This document shows, piece by piece, positions 38,211-50,923 of a stretch of DNA of 64,000 nt. Each line of letters opens with the position of its first letter. The first letter of the stretch is position 1. Source of the DNA: Paralichthys olivaceus (Eukaryota > Chordata > Actinopteri > Pleuronectiformes > Paralichthyidae); NCBI RefSeq assembly GCF_024713975.1, contig NC_091116.1:5768621-5832620 (forward strand), given 5' to 3'. Below the pieces are notes generated by a model. The model worked only from the letters and a program-made list of their open reading frames with translations, was not told where the DNA came from and searched no databases. Position numbers and translations under genes: made by a program.

Positions 38211-38433
38211 TTTTTTTCTTTTTTTTTTAAAAAAAACAGCCTCATTTTTAGATTTATTGACAGCTGCCATATCCCCCATACACAACATTTAACAATTATT
38301 ATGTGCTTGTGATAACTGGACTCATTATGTGGCCCTATGAGGCAAACAACATGTAAAATCACACCATTGATACAAATCATGATGAGAACAATACAATGTA
38401 TGAGGCCCAGCAGTCTCCACACTGGAAACCTAC

Positions 38434-38522
38434 CTTCTGATGCTAACACAGGAGTTTCCAAGAACCTCAGTCCACTGTCCAGATGCACCTCATTGATGAC
38501 TGATCAGTTAATCACAGTGGAG
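38434..38522 (-). other. Putative exon g, copy 2
   Basis: Identical counterpart of 12134-12222 in flank 2. Confidence 0.4.
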
Positions 38523-39834
38523 CTAGAGGAGAGACGAGAGACAAACAGGGACACTACAGGAAACACCCCCACCCTTAAAACAATGATTCAACACTTACAT
38601 CACATTTCACTAACTAACAACTACAATCAGTGTATTCATTACAATGCATTTGCCAACTAATTACTGCTGCTGGATTCAAAGTGAGCGGCAGACACACAAG
38701 TTGTACCACAAGGGAATGTCACTTCATACAAAATGGCTGCCACCACGAGGTGGACAAATCAAACAACAGGTGTTACTCAAGCTACCTTCACGCAACACTC
38801 ACACAGGTGACCAACACAAACGTGGAGTGCAACACCCACCAAACCAAAAGAGTGACAATTACACCACCTACAAAGTTGCTGCCATTCACCAACACAACAT
38901 CAATTTCGATGACAAGTACTGCAGCAGTTGAGTCAATTTACTTGGTGACCTTCAACACTAACATTATTTCTGATTTCATTCACATCTCTACTCATTCTCA
39001 CATATCAACAACTGTTCACACCTTCAGCTTCCTGTTGTTTGTTTTGTGACTTCACAGAAAGTGAATCACTTCCTGTTTGCCAGGTTGTCTTCAAATTAAC
39101 ACTCAAGACATTAACTAGTACAATGGCATGAAACATTACACGTGTTTTAAGAATACCACACTGATTACTTACTTATATTTAGTAGCAGTCATGAGGTGAA
39201 GAACTTTCACTTTACTTTTATTCATAATAGAGATGTCACAGTTACCCCTTTTTAAAATATATAAGGTACAGAGTGTAGAATTTAGTGATATCTACTGTTA
39301 AAGTTGCATGTTGCAGCTGAACACCTCTCACCTCACCCTCTCCTAAAACATGAAAATAACCTGTGGCAGCTTCAGTTACCTCAAAAGGGATTTAGTTTGT
39401 CCGGTCTGGACTACTGTAAAAAACAAGCAGCCTCCATAGAGAGCACCCCCTCGATGTAAATATGGTGTATTTAAATATTAATGGCCTTTTCAACAGTAAA
39501 TAAAACTATATTCATATAATTTAGATGAAGTGAACTAGTGAAAACATCATGAGGATTATCTGACATTCAATTTCTGCCAATAGATCCCTTTCACCTAAAT
39601 TTTACACAGTGAACCTTTAAGTGAGAAGATAACAAACAAGTAAATAGGTGGTTGCCACAAATTGGATCAAAAAATAGTAGCATCATCATATCGTGAGTTG
39701 CGCTTTTAAAGGGGCCTATTGTGAGATGTTACCTTGATCGCCCACACACGCACAGTAAAACTATCAAAGGGCCCAATCCAGGAATCCTGGACTTGGAGAA
39801 TTCCTCCCTCTGTCCAGAATTTACACCAACATAC

Positions 39835-39967
39835 CCAGGACACAAAAGCTTCCATCTTGTGCATTTGGAGCAAGAGTTTGCCACATCTTTTGGGGATCTA
39901 TCATCGTTTATCTCGTCGCTTTGTGCTGCTGTGAGAGGCCTTCAGCGTGACGCAGACAGCTGGAGAT
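39835..39967 (-). other. Conserved putative exon, copy 2
   Basis: Counterpart of 13535-13667 in flank 2, no difference seen. Confidence 0.4.
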
Positions 39968-40244
39968 CTGCAGGAAATAAGAGTCACAGTTACTCAGGGT
40001 TGTGTTCTCCATCAAATCCAACAGCTTAGTGTTTGGGAAATGTACAACTACAACTCACTGTGGATGTTTGGTGATTACTGATTTTGTTTTCAGTTTTATA
40101 TCAAATCAAATGTCCTTCTACTTATAAGGTCAAAAAAAAACTGAACAACATGGTAGGTAAAAATATAACATAATATATATGAATAGAAGTTCCTATAAAT
40201 GTTAATTAAACATTTGGAAGGGCCTTTTCGTGATGTCACGCTAC

Positions 40245-40257
<13 letters not shown>

Positions 40258-40280
<23 letters not shown>
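40258..40280. repeat. (AT)n microsatellite, shorter copy
   Basis: Counterpart of 13959-14000 in flank 2. Confidence 0.95.
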
Positions 40281-40281
<1 letters not shown>

Positions 40282-40395
40282 TGGGGTTTGGTAGGGCTGG
40301 GTGATACAACACTATTGATAAAATGTGTGGACTCTGCTGACATCTGGTGGTGAAGCTGTGTGTTGCAGCTTCTCCTTCCAAACATGAAAGAATAT

Positions 40396-40532
40396 GTTAG
40401 ACGACATACTAACCTATGACTTTTTTTGTCATATTTTAGACGACATACTAACCTATGACTTTTTTTTCTTATTATTTTAGACGACATGACATCCTAGAAA
40501 AAGTCATAGTATAATATGACGTCTGAAATTTA
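40396..40532. mobile_element. MITE-like palindromic repeat, copy 2
   Basis: Counterpart of 14116-14252 in flank 2. Confidence 0.5.
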
Positions 40533-41056
40533 AATGTATCAAGAGTCGCAGCAGATTCCACTATTAACAAACATGTTAACAATGGAAAAGCTGCAGCAAC
40601 ACGTCAAACACACAGAAGATCCAATAAATGTGTTGATATTTTAAGCAATAGTCACCAAATGATGGGTCTGTGGGCTCCTGGCATCTCCAGCGTACTGGCT
40701 CCCTCTACCTCCATCCCTAGCTAATGACAGTAGCAAACATAGCAAACAAATGATACGAGCTTTCCTTAGGAACACACTTTAGTTCATATAAAATACATTT
40801 AAATGGAGCAGGGAGCTCAAACGGTGACATTAACATTTTAATAAAGGTCAAATCAGGGCTGAGCGATAAAAGAATATCAATAATGATGTCCAATATATAT
40901 CAATGTAATGATTATGCATTGTGAAAACAATGATGAGGTAGAGCACATGCAATAGATGCCACGTGTCTAGTGCAATTCTTTACTCATTCAACAGAGCAAT
41001 AGTATTAAAACAATTAAAATGATCTAATCTGTTAAATAGAGATGAAACAATAAACC

Positions 41057-41210
41057 TGTTTCAATTCAATTTAATTTGTATAGCACCAAATCATAATATA
41101 CATTATCTCAAGGCACTTTAAAATCTCATTTAACATAGAGAAACCCAACAGTTCCCACAATGAGCAGCACTTTGGCGACTGTGGAGAGGAAAAACTCCCT
41201 CCCTCCCTGT
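41057..41210 (-). mobile_element. LINE 3'-end fragment, copy 2
   Basis: Counterpart of 14777-14930. Confidence 0.7.
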
Positions 41211-41776
41211 TTATCGTCATGATCATTATTTTCCATGTATATTGATTTATGATGGTAAATTATATATAATTGGATGTTTTACATGGCTGCAAAACACTAT
41301 CAATACTTATTGCAATTTAATATTCATCATAAAGGTTATATATACGCATATACGTACCAAGGTTATTATAGTTTTGAAATTGTCATTAGTTTTTATTTTT
41401 ATTTAGTTTTTCAATTTGCATTTTTATTTCATATAATACACAATACAAATCTATGAAATCAACACGTATTGAACTTGTGTTACTTTGATATTGATGAAAA
41501 TGAAAAGCTGATCATTATTAAAGTGGACGTACTTTAGTTAGTTTAGGACAAAAGAAGCGATCGAGTGTTTTACAAGAGAATTCCACACGCGCTCAGGTGT
41601 GGTTAGCTTGGGATGCTAGCTTAGCTTAGCATCGACACGAGGAACTAATGAGACGAGTTTTGCTCGAAAACGCAAGTGAACAATGAAAAATGTGCAGCGA
41701 CACGTCAAACACACAGAAGATATAATAACTGTGTATAACTGTGTATAACTGTGTTGATATTTGAAACAGTATTCAC

Positions 41777-41890
41777 CTCGTGAAGATCTACGGGCTCCCG
41801 ATCCAAGCAGTTCCGCATCCAAGCGGAAGTACCGACTGGCAAACAGGAAGTGGAGCACTCCAATGGGATATATGGAGAAGGGGAACTTCG
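41777..41890 (-). other. Putative first exon, copy 2
   Basis: Identical counterpart of 15497-15610, also with TTG in place of the ATG. Confidence 0.35.
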
Positions 41891-42578
41891 AATAGACCAA
41901 GTTACGTAGACTCGCGGGGGTGGAGTTTCTTTATCTAACTCAAACAATAAATATTGTAAACAATTTCCAAACATTCGTGGGCACGACTGATTTAAAAAAA
42001 ATGTATAGCACATCATATGATATGATAATAAAATATCACAATCTGTTTATTTAATTTATTTTTAAATGTTATTCATCCCTCATGAGCACATCCATTGACA
42101 GGATGATATAAAGTTATTATAATTGATCTTCAGGGTTGTTACTACTCTGAAAAGTATGCACACTTACTGCACTTGGGCTTTTTAATATAATTTGTATACC
42201 TTACTATACAATGATTGGGTTTTTTGCATTCTTTTGCCTTAATATACAATTCATCTTGATGATATTATATATATATTATCAGAGAACTATGATGGGAAGA
42301 GGGCTGCATTGGACTGAATTATATATTTTCAGCCCCTGTGCCTAAGTACTGCTGTATGTGTATACATTGTAGCTTTAAAGCATGTTTACCTTTTTTTTTG
42401 GTTTCTTCCGCACACACACACAATCTCACATTACTTAGCCGAAGCAATATCCTTTAACTGCCCATGTTGGTTTATAGACTTGCTTGGTGAACTGAGCCAG
42501 CAGCAGGCAGCCTTGTGCCGTCCGTGCCATGTGGCGTGGCCTCAAATTCACCGTTTTCCTAATTAGGTGTCAGCAAGG

Positions 42579-42683
42579 ATGGCAGATGATGTCTCTTCTC
42601 TCCTCCTCAATGTGGACACCAATGTGCTGGGCCTTGGCAAGCAGGAAATCGAAGAGCGGAGGAAATGCGGGCAGCGTGACTGA
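42579..42683 (+). pseudogene. Orphan exon-like frame, copy 2
   Basis: Counterpart of 16299-16403. Confidence 0.3.
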
Positions 42684-44464
42684 GTCGCACGTTTTTCTTT
42701 ACCTTCCATTAACAGACATATCAGTGGTGACGCATACACCAAAAAGTGCCACGGTCCCAAATATTACTGGATCAATCTGGTCTGCCGATATCTTTGGTTT
42801 TAGCAATATGATTCACACTGAGCCATTTATTTGCATCCTTCTATCGTGGTTATTTTGTGGACACCAGGTGTTCCCAGTGTGAACTCTGCAGGAACTATTC
42901 AACCCAGTTGCGAATTCCTGCTCAGAAAACAGACTTGACGTCAGAATAGGATGAAATTAGCTTCAGTTCCACGAATAACTTTGAAAAGCTTGCATTTGAA
43001 TTTGGGAGCCACATACATCACACTCCTGCACACAGGGATTATTTACTAACAATTAAACAGAAGGTTATTTCACAAATGAGAGCACTGGTGCACTCCGTGT
43101 TGTCATTGTAATGATTACTGATGCTGAAAAGATGGAGTTAATGATGATGATGATGACACTCATTAGTTATTGAGATACCACGAGCTCAAAAGTTCATCGT
43201 GGGTATCGATTCATTTGTCAGTGCCTGATAATTACTCGAGGGTTGTTCTGTGTCTTCCTTTCACTTCCTGTCTACAGTCCGAGGTAAACGTTTAAAAAAC
43301 ATGAAACACCAAAAAGAGCGATATTTTATGTGCGTGTTTTGGTTATATGCATATGAATGGAGATAAATTAAATGGCAGACAGCAGATGTATTTCAGCCAA
43401 TATGCTCCACTTCTTTTGCTCTACGCACCCACTGTTTACCTTCGGACCATTCTGTGTGGCATTTGCATTTTCCCCGTGTCTATGGAGGTTCGAGGAGAAC
43501 AGTTTCAATCTGAAAAGTGGAATGATACCTTCTCTTACGGCAAAATCAGGGAGAGATTGAGAAAAAATAACACCCGAGGAGCTCCCTACATTTTTCTTTC
43601 AACCTTTTTTCTGTCTCCTGCCCCACAGTGCAGCTCTTAAACCCTGCACTACACTTCACTTTGCTCATCTGCAATTTTCTCATCCACCTGAAAACAAGGC
43701 ATGAATTTCAACTGTGACAATGCACTGTAAAGAATACAGTACTGCACAAAATGTATTTCAATGTGGACTAAACATTCATTAATAGAAAATATGTTTTTTT
43801 TTTATCAAGATACAATTATTATTCTCTGAGAAATCACATATAATGTTAAAATATTTCACAATATTGAATAATTTGATTTGCCCCTGATCTGAAACAGGAC
43901 CACAATGTAATTGGATCCTCACTGACCCATATCCCTCCACCTCCACAGAAATCCATCTGGTAATTTTAACATAATCCCTCAGTTAACACAGTTTATTTCT
44001 ATAGTCACATTCTTTTTTATGGGTCTTAATCCTGTTTACGAACAAACAGACAGAGGGGTGACAACATAACTACCTTGGCAGAGGTAACTAAAGCAAAGTA
44101 CCTCAAAACTTAAGTACAAAACACACAAGCTACTCCATATTGAATGCAGCGTGTGTATTTGACGGTGCGTTCCACTTATTCCTGTCTTGATGTTTTTCAC
44201 CCCATTTCATTTATCTGTCAACTTTAGGAAAAGGTACTTTGCCGTTTCAGATTAAAACAAACATTTAGCAACAATTGAATCGATTAGGAATTACGACGAC
44301 AGATACATTTGTTTTAGCATCAGAGAACTTTATTGACTGCTTTGTGCTGTTTTTTTGGTTTGATTCGATTCATGTGTCAGAATCTGCCTCTGTGGATAAT
44401 AAATACACGTGTGTGTTTGAGTGTTAAACCTCTCACTCCCATCTTCTCCTCTTCCTCCTCGCAG

Positions 44465-44527
44465 ACTTCAAGGTCACCATGCGGCTATTTCCAGCTCGTC
44501 TTCGCTCTCATCCGTGTCGCAAAATGA
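44465..44527 (+). pseudogene. Exon-like segment cut off by the LINE, copy 2
   Basis: Counterpart of 18185-18247. Confidence 0.3.
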
Positions 44528-46653
44528 CAATTCAATTCAATTCAATTTTATTTATATAGCGCCAATTCATAATTTACATTATCTCAAGGCACTTTACATT
44601 TAAAGGTCAAGACCTTAAAACAATATTAACATAGAGAAACCCAACAGTTTCCACAATGAGCAAGCACAGGCGACTGTGGAGAGGAAAAACTCCCTTATTA
44701 ACAGGGAGAAACCTCTGGCAGAACCAGGCTCAATGTGGGCGGTCATCTGCCTCGACCGGTTGGGGTGAGGAAAGAAAAGTAAGGGGGGAGGAAAGGAGAG
44801 ATGGGTGGAAAGCGGGGGAGAGAAGAGAGAGATGAGGTGGAGAGAGAGAGACCGGGAACAATTTGGCACCATCAGTATCAAGGCTGACTATAACAATAAC
44901 TAAATAAATAATGATGACAATGGTGATGGTAGTCGTTGTTGTCCTGCAGTCCCGGTGCCGGAGTTATCTGAAACGAGATAGAGAGAAGAGCCAGAGGGAC
45001 TATGGGAGGACAAAGTGACACTTTGACATGATGACATGTTCAAACTAATAAATAAATAAACAGGTGTGGGGGGGGCAGAGAGACAGAGGGAAGTGATGAA
45101 GTGCTCAATGCATGATGGGAGTTCCCCCAGCAGTCTAGACCTATAGCAGCACAACTAAGGGATGGTTCAAGACTCGCCTGATCCAGCCCTAACTATAGGC
45201 TTTGTCAAAGAAGAAGTTTTTTAATTTTACTTTAAATGCTGAGACACTGTCTGCCTCCCCAACCCAGAGTGGGAGCTGGTTCCACAGGACAGGAGCCTGA
45301 TAGCTAAATGTTCTACCTCCTGCTCTACTCTTACAGACTCTTGGAACCACTAGAGAGCCTGTGTTTTGGGAACGAATAAGGTGTTATCAGCTCTTTGATA
45401 TATGAAGGGGCATGATTGTTGAGGGCTTTAAAAGTGAGGAGCAGGATCTTGAATTCTATTCTAAATTTTACCGGGAGCCAATGTAAGGAAGCTAAGACAG
45501 GAGTGATATGATCTCTCCTTCTAGTTCCTGTCAGCACTCGTGCTGCAGCATTTTGGACCAACTGGAGACTTTTAACAGTCTTCATGGAGCATCCTGCTAA
45601 TAGAGAGTTGCAGTAATCTAATCTAGAGGTTACAAACGCGTGGACTGGTTTTTCAGCATCCTGCTTAGACAGGATGTTTCTAATTTTGGTAATATTGCGC
45701 AGATGGAAGAAAGCCGTCCTAGACACTAGTTTAATATGGGGGTCAAATGACATGTCTTGGTCGAACAACACTCCAAGGTTCCACACAGTGGAGCTGGAAG
45801 CCAGACTGACACCATCCAAAGTGACTATCTGGTCAGACAGTGTTTCTCTGAGATGTTTAGGGCCAATTACAACAACCTCAGTTTTGTCTGAGTTTAAAAG
45901 TAGAACATTTTGGGTCATCCAGGCCTTGGTATCTTTGAGACATTCCTGAAGTTGAAATAGGCGATTAGATTCATCATGCTTCATGGAAATATACAATTTG
46001 TTTAGACATAAATCTGGTGCTATGGTTTCAGGACCAGACAATGTATCAGTGTTATTCACTGGGAGGAGGTGGTGGATTTTATCCCTGATGGTTGTAATTT
46101 CATTAGTGAAGAAGCTCATGAAGTCATTGCTTCTCACATCTAGAGGAATAGATGGGTCAGTAGAGGTGTGACTTTCTGTCAGCCTGGCTACAGTGCTGAA
46201 GAGGAACCTGGGGTTGTTCCTATTTTCTTCTATTAGTAATGAATAATAAGAGGTTTGGGCATTTCTAAGTGCTTTTTTGTCATTTATAAGGCTATTCTTC
46301 CAGGCTAGGTGGAAGTCTTGGCGATTGGTGGAACGCCACTTCCTTTCTAGCTTCCGCGATGTCTGTTTTAGAACGCGCGTTTGGGAATTATACCACGGAG
46401 CTAATCTCCTCTGACTTAGTTTCTTCTTTTTTAATGGGGCGACAGCTTCAAGTGCTGTTTTTAGTGAGGCTGCAGTACTATTTACAAAGTTATCAACTAG
46501 TGTGGGAGTAAGGTTTTGATAATCTTCTTGTATTGTACTGAGACATGGCTGAGAGGGAAGTGAGGAGGGGAGCAGTTCTTTAAATTTGTGAACAGTTTTG
46601 TCGGATAAAAATCGACTGTAATAGAATTTCCGTCCAGAATTGACGTAATTAAG
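44528..46653 (-). mobile_element. 5'-truncated, internally deleted LINE, copy 2
   Basis: Same structure, deletion and 5' junction as 18248-20377, with scattered single-base changes (for example PVFASLHW becomes PVLASLHW) and one fewer AAAT repeats in the 3' region. The frame from 46137 to 45331 is intact, as in copy 1. Confidence 0.85.
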
Positions 46654-46724
46654 AACAATGCAGACACTATCTTTTATTTATTTATTTATTTTTTATTAAC
46701 ACACTGCTATTATTTTGAACACAA
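46654..46724 (+). mobile_element. Tc1 3'-end stub at the LINE/array junction (copy 2)
   Basis: Same truncated stub and same junction sequence as at 20378, so the junction formed once, before the large duplication. Confidence 0.75.
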
Positions 46725-48081
46725 CTCTACATCTCACATGGAACAAGCAGCAATAGATCAACTACATTCAAACAATAACTGTTCAAATCTACTCTCAAAT
46801 CCAGCAGTGACACAATCCAGGTGCTTCAACAAACCTGTAACACATGACATGGTTTACAAACACACATTAATATAAAGTCTCTTTTGATTTAATGAACAAA
46901 CACTGAACTGTACAACCACTTACCACTGTTGATCCTCAGTAACACTGGTGGAACAGCTTAGAGGTTTCTTAGGTCCACATGAAGTACAACCTGGTAGACA
47001 CAATAACACCTGAAACACATGAAGGACATACAGTAACCAGGACTTATGGCTCACCTGGAGGAACACATACCTACTTGCTGCTAAACAACAATCTTTAAAA
47101 GCTGATAATCTATTTTAGATCAAACTCACCATTTTCCATGTGGTTCCCTCCCACCACCAAGGACTTTCAGTACAATGTCTGGAAGGGGACAGAAGTGGTC
47201 GTCTTTATTTTTTTACAACTTTAACAACGTCAGTGTGTACAGATTATTCAGACTATTTGCTCTTAATACATTACTTACCTCAAACAACATCGCTCCACCT
47301 AACGAGTGAGCCGCTGTCCTCATCGGCCCTGTATGACAGACAAAACAATCAAGGGTCTCATTTAGCATCACTGTGTGGCATTCATACAAAAACTAGACTT
47401 ACACAAAACTAAATTACTATTTAGAAAACCATGCAGGTGCACCCAATAGATTTTTGAGAAGAGAAAAGAATAGAAACATACTCACCTGGGACTTTTCCTG
47501 GCTGGACATTCACCTTTCTATTGTGACAGAGGCATGACAAGACACAACCCTAACACAATTTCACCACTTTCAACAACAGTCATTGTGTTCAAAATAACAG
47601 CAGTGTGGAGTTCTATTACTCAAGTCAAACAGGTGGCCGTCATTTAAGGACCAAGGCAGCAAATGTTCTACATGCTAGTTCTAGTGCATTTCTCTGAAAA
47701 TCACTGGAACATGGGTCATTGTTCACAACAACAGCATACTTTGATTCAAAAGTATCAAGACAACCAGAAAAGTACAAACCGCTCAACTACAATCATCTCA
47801 AATCCTTTAAAATAACAACCAAAACCACAAAGACATAGAAGCACGCAGCATCTTCAACATCCAACAACACTAACATAATGGAGTGGCCACTCCGATCATC
47901 CTGGACTACAATACCTGTACACAGGTGACGCAACTTGGTCAAGTCCATGCAACACACATGTGAAGCAGTTCTCAAACACACTGCTCGTACAACTAAATAC
48001 AAGTTCAGTGATTCACAGACAAGACACATCTTCTAGCATTTTTCACTTCATACAATAAATGTTTGACTTTGTAAAGAGCAA
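46659..48081. repeat. Array unit 21, type lacking the Tc1 middle (1423 bp)
   Basis: Partner of unit 9. Follows LINE copy 2 through the same junction. Confidence 0.9.
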
Positions 48082-48147
48082 TGCAGACACTGCTATCTTT
48101 TATTTTATTTTATTGTTTATAACACACTGCTATTATTTTGAACACAA
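47583..48147 (+). mobile_element. Tc1/mariner relic (unit 21), middle deleted
   Basis: Short form. Confidence 0.8.
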
Positions 48148-49440
48148 CTCTACATCTCACATGGAACAAGCAGCAATAGATCAACTACATTCAAACAATA
48201 ACTGTTCAAATCTACTCACAAATCCAGCAGTGACACAATCCAGGTGCTTCAACAAACCTGTAACACATAACATGGTTTACAAACACACATTAATATAAAG
48301 TCTCTTTTGATTTAATGAACAAACACACTGAACTGTACAACCACTTACCACTGTTGATCCTCAGTAACACTGGTGGAACAGCTTAGAGGTTTCTTAGGTC
48401 CACATGAAGTACAACCTGGTAGACACAATAACATCTGAAACACATGAAGGAAATGGAGTTATGGCTCACATGGAGGGACACACACCTAGTTAGCAAGTGC
48501 AGCAAGTTTACCCAATAGATTTTTGAGATAAAACAAGAATAGAAACATACTCACCTGGGACTTTTCCTGGCTGGACATTCACCTTTCTATTGTGACAGAG
48601 GCATGACAAGACAGAACCCTAACACAATTTCACCACTTTCAACAACAGTCATTGTGTTCAAAATAACAGCAGTGTGGAGTTCTATTACTCAAGTCAAACA
48701 GGTGGCCGTCATTTAAGGACCAAGGCAGCAAATGTTCTACATGCTAGTTCTAGTGCATTTCTCTGAAAATCACTGGAACATGGGTCATTGTTCACAACAA
48801 CAGCATACTTTGATTCAAAAGTATCAAGACAACCAGAAAAGTACAAACCGCTCAACTACAATCATCTCAAATCCTTTAAAATAGCAACCAAAACCACAAA
48901 GACGTGGAAGACAACAGAACACTACCATTCAGATGAATCAAACAATAACCTAAATGACACCTCTGCAAAGTCCCATTGTTGAAAAATTAACATGTGCTGA
49001 AGAGGTTACAATTTTCCTTAAAGGAAAATACCACAACATTTTGTGGAGTGATGACATCACCACTGTTCAAACCACAGAACACGGTGAAGCATGGTAGCAC
49101 AAGCACAATACTTCAAGACATTGTGTTGACTTATGCCAAAGAGGAGACACCCTTCAAATGTGTCTTTCAACAAGACAACCACCCCAAACACACAAGTAAG
49201 CACGCAGCATCTTCAACATCCAACAACACTAACATAATAGAGTGGCCACTCCGATCATCCTGGACTATAATACCTGTACACAGGTGACACAACTTGGTTG
49301 AGTCCATGCAACACACATGTGAAGCAGTTCTCAAACACACTGCTTGTACAACTAAATACAAGTTCAGTGATTCACAAACAAGACACATCTTCTAGCATTT
49401 TTCACTCAATACAATAAATGTTTGACTTTGTAAAGAACAA
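48082..49440. repeat. Array unit 22, unique recombinant type (1359 bp)
   Basis: The only unit that lacks mini-exons b and c yet keeps the long Tc1 relic. It therefore combines features of the short and full types and could be a recombinant or an ancestral intermediate. Confidence 0.85.
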
Positions 49441-49510
49441 TGCAGACACTGCTATCTTTTATTTTATTTATTTATTTTTTATTAACACACTGCTATTATT
49501 TTGAACACAA
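48652..49510 (+). mobile_element. Tc1/mariner relic (unit 22)
   Basis: Long form inside an otherwise exon-deleted unit. Confidence 0.8.
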
Positions 49511-50855
49511 CTCTACATCTCACATGGAACAAGCAGCAATAGATCAACTACATTCAAACAATAACTGTTCAAATCTACTCACAAATCCAGCAGTGACACA
49601 ATCCAGGTGCTTCAACAAACCTGTAACACATGACATGGTTTACAAACACACATTCATATAAAGTCTCTTTTGATTTAATGAACAAACACTGAACTGTACA
49701 ACCACTTACCACTGTTGATCCTCAGTAACACTGGTGGAACAGCTTAGAGGTTTCTTAGGTCCACATGAAGTACAACCTGGTAGACACAATAACACCTGAA
49801 ACACATGAAGGACATACAGTAACCAGGACTTATGGCTCACCTGGAGGAACACATACCTACTTGCTGCTAAACAACAATCTTTAAAAGCTGATAATCTATT
49901 TTAGATCACACTCACCACTTTCCATGTGGTTCCCTCCCACCACCAAGGACTTTCAGTACAATGTCTAAAAGGGGACAGAAGTGGTCGTCTTTATTTTTTT
50001 TACAACTATAAACAACGTCAGTGTGTACAGATTATTCAGACTATTTGCTCTTAATACATTACTTACCTCAAACAACATCACTCCACATAACGAGTGAGCC
50101 GCTGTCCTCATCGGCCCTGTATGACAAACAGAGAAAACATCAGGGGTCTCATTTAGCAAACACTGTGTGGCATTCATACAAAAACTGGACTTACACAAAA
50201 CTAAATTACAAATTAGAAAACCATGCAGGTTCACCCAATAGATTTTTGAGAAGAATAGAAACACTCACCTGGGACTTTTCCTGGCTGAACAATCACCTTT
50301 CTATTGTGACAGAGGCATGACAAGACACAACCCTAACACAATTTCAACAACAGTCATTGTGTTCAAAATAACAGCAGTGTGGAGTTCTATTACTCAAGTC
50401 AAACAGGTGGCCCTCATTTAAGGACCAAGGCAGCAAATGTTCTACATGCTAGTTCTAGTGCATTTGTCTGAAAATCACTGGAACATGGGTCATTGTTCAC
50501 AACAACAGCATACTTTGATTCAAAAGTATCAAGACAACCAGAAAAGTACAAACTGCTCAACTACAATCATCTCAAATCCTTTAAAATAGCAACCAAAACC
50601 ACAAAGACATAGAAGCACGCAGCATCTTCAACATCCAACAACACTAACATAATGGAGTGGCCACTCCGATCACCCTGGACTACAATACGTGTACACAGGT
50701 GACACAACTTGGTCGAGCCCATGCAACACACATGTGAAGCAGTTCTCAAACACACTGCTTGTACAACTAAATACAAGTTCAGTGATTCACAGACAAGACA
50801 CATCTTCTAGCATTTTTCCCTTCATACAATAAATGTTTGACTTTGTAAACAACAA
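49441..50855. repeat. Array unit 23, type lacking the Tc1 middle (1415 bp)
   Basis: Keeps the mini-exons and lacks the Tc1 middle. Shares the CCCCTTTTAG acceptor of exon c with edge units 8 and 20, and has extra small deletions. Confidence 0.85.
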
Positions 50856-50923
50856 TGCAGACACTATCTTTTTTTTTTTTCATTATTATTTTTTTTTATT
50901 AACACTGCTATTATTTTGAACAA
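50357..50923 (+). mobile_element. Tc1/mariner relic (unit 23), middle deleted
   Basis: Short form; the 3' inverted repeat is partly eroded. Confidence 0.75.

Larger units (their letters stand above)
38199..46658. repeat. Flank 2 of the large segmental duplication
   Basis: Near-identical copy of 11899-20382 (offset about 26300 on the left, 26276 on the right). Because the LINE/array junction is identical in both, duplication followed LINE insertion. Confidence 0.95.
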
